The position numbers and the translations under genes were made by a program. A stretch of 7,077 bases of DNA, taken from the NCBI GenBank assembly GCA_945952355.1, contig CAMFIW010000140.1, positions 1 through 7,077 on the forward strand, given 5' to 3'. The notes under the pieces are model-generated. The model was not told the origin of the DNA, ran no database searches, and worked only from the letters and a program-made list of their open reading frames with translations. This DNA is from an uncultured Phenylobacterium sp. GTDB taxonomy: Bacteria > Pseudomonadota > Alphaproteobacteria > Caulobacterales > Caulobacteraceae. This document shows, in pieces, positions 6,767 to 7,077 of the stretch; the first letter of the stretch is position 1, and the number at the start of each line of letters is the position of its first letter.

Positions 6767-7077
6767 TGCTGTATTGGCTCTATGAGCAGTTGTCGGCCGG
6801 CGGGCACATTCCCGCGCTTAACCTCTTGAAATATCTTACATTCCGCACGGGAATGTCGCTCTTCACCGCGCAGATCGTCGTGGTCGCCCTCGGCTCGCGC
6901 TTCATCCGTTTCATGCAGGTGAAGCAGGGGAAGGGCCAGCCGATCCGCAAGGAAGGCATCGAACGCCACGTGATCGAGAAGGCGGGCACGCCCACCATGG
7001 GCGGGGTCATGATCCTGGCCGGCCTGATCGTCGGCACCCTGCTGTGGGCGGACCTGTCCAACATCTACATCTGGGCC
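6766..7077 (+). CDS. mraY: Phospho-N-acetylmuramoyl-pentapeptide transferase MraY, N-terminal part (runs off window)
   Basis: MraY is the integral membrane enzyme that moves phospho-MurNAc-pentapeptide from UDP to undecaprenyl phosphate, giving lipid I. Only 104 codons are in the window; the frame is open at the right edge. The visible part matches the family start: MLYWLYEQL, NLLKYLTFRTG (19-29), a first membrane helix about 30-50, the cytoplasmic stretch with GQPIRKEGIERH, the signature KAGTPTMGG (72-80) and a second helix about 81-96. The catalytic Asp pair lies further downstream and cannot be checked. The ATG at 6766 shares one base with the murF stop (TGATG), with GGGG at 6754-6757. A short AT-richer patch with repeats lies at 6806-6856. 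Confidence 0.97.
   Translation, partial: MLYWLYEQLSAGGHIPALNLLKYLTFRTGMSLFTAQIVVVALGSRFIRFMQVKQGKGQPIRKEGIERHVIEKAGTPTMGGVMILAGLIVGTLLWADLSNIYIWA
6806..6856 (+). repeat. Two direct and one inverted ACATTCC repeats within mraY
   Basis: ACATTCC occurs at 6806-6812 and 6838-6844, and its inverse GGAATGT at 6850-6856. The first copy pairs as ACATTCCCG (6806-6814) with CGGGAATGT (6848-6856), nine perfect pairs over a 33-base gap. The second pairs with the same inverse copy as seven perfect pairs around a 5-base loop (6845-6849). The two hairpins exclude each other. They lie in codons 14-31 of mraY, in a patch with more A and T than its surroundings. A role is unproven; the encoded residues include the conserved LTFR stretch, which limits what chance or selection could do. 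Confidence 0.5.

Noticed and set aside
113..7077. Mobile elements, CRISPR arrays, tRNAs or signs of transfer
   Set aside because: I saw no transposase, no regular spaced repeats, no tRNA-like sequence and no change in gene order or composition that would suggest an insertion; the region is a conserved core operon.

Overview
The window is an ordinary, well-preserved piece of alphaproteobacterial core genome: the start of the division and cell wall (dcw) cluster, preceded by the 3' end of the RNase P RNA gene (rnpB). All genes are on the + strand. The very GC-rich coding sequence, alphaproteobacterial protein features, a CcrM-type GANTC site and a near-consensus CtrA box in the promoter region suggest a member of the Caulobacterales such as Caulobacter or Phenylobacterium. 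That placement is inference from style; no database search was possible.

Layout. Bases 1 to about 112 are the conserved 3' end of rnpB. Bases 113-445 hold no gene. They form an AT-richer regulatory stretch with three perfectly phased NCCCA repeats (TGGGN on the minus strand), the known MraZ operator pattern. A TTGA-N7-TTAAC element (one base off the CtrA consensus) overlaps it, and a GAGTC site lies just upstream. Two DnaA-box-like 9-mers lie further upstream, and two small hairpins lie in the probable leader. Then come mraZ (446-913), rsmH (910-1845), ftsL (1842-2183), ftsI (2180-3925), murE (3925-5379), murF (5372-6766) and the first 104 codons of mraY (6766 to the window end).

How the genes work together. 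MraZ is the transcriptional regulator of the cluster and probably acts on the three repeats in front of its own gene. RsmH methylates C1402 of 16S rRNA. FtsL and FtsI (PBP3) belong to the septal peptidoglycan machine. MurE and MurF build the UDP-MurNAc-pentapeptide (MurE carries the DNPR signature for meso-diaminopimelate), and MraY transfers it to the lipid carrier to give lipid I. All six gene junctions overlap by 1, 4 or 8 bases, so the row is almost certainly one operon with translational coupling.

I found no undescribed system here. The points most worth a second look are the compact MraZ/CtrA/GANTC overlap in the promoter region and a set of three ACATTCC-type inverted and direct repeats at the start of mraY that can form alternative hairpins.
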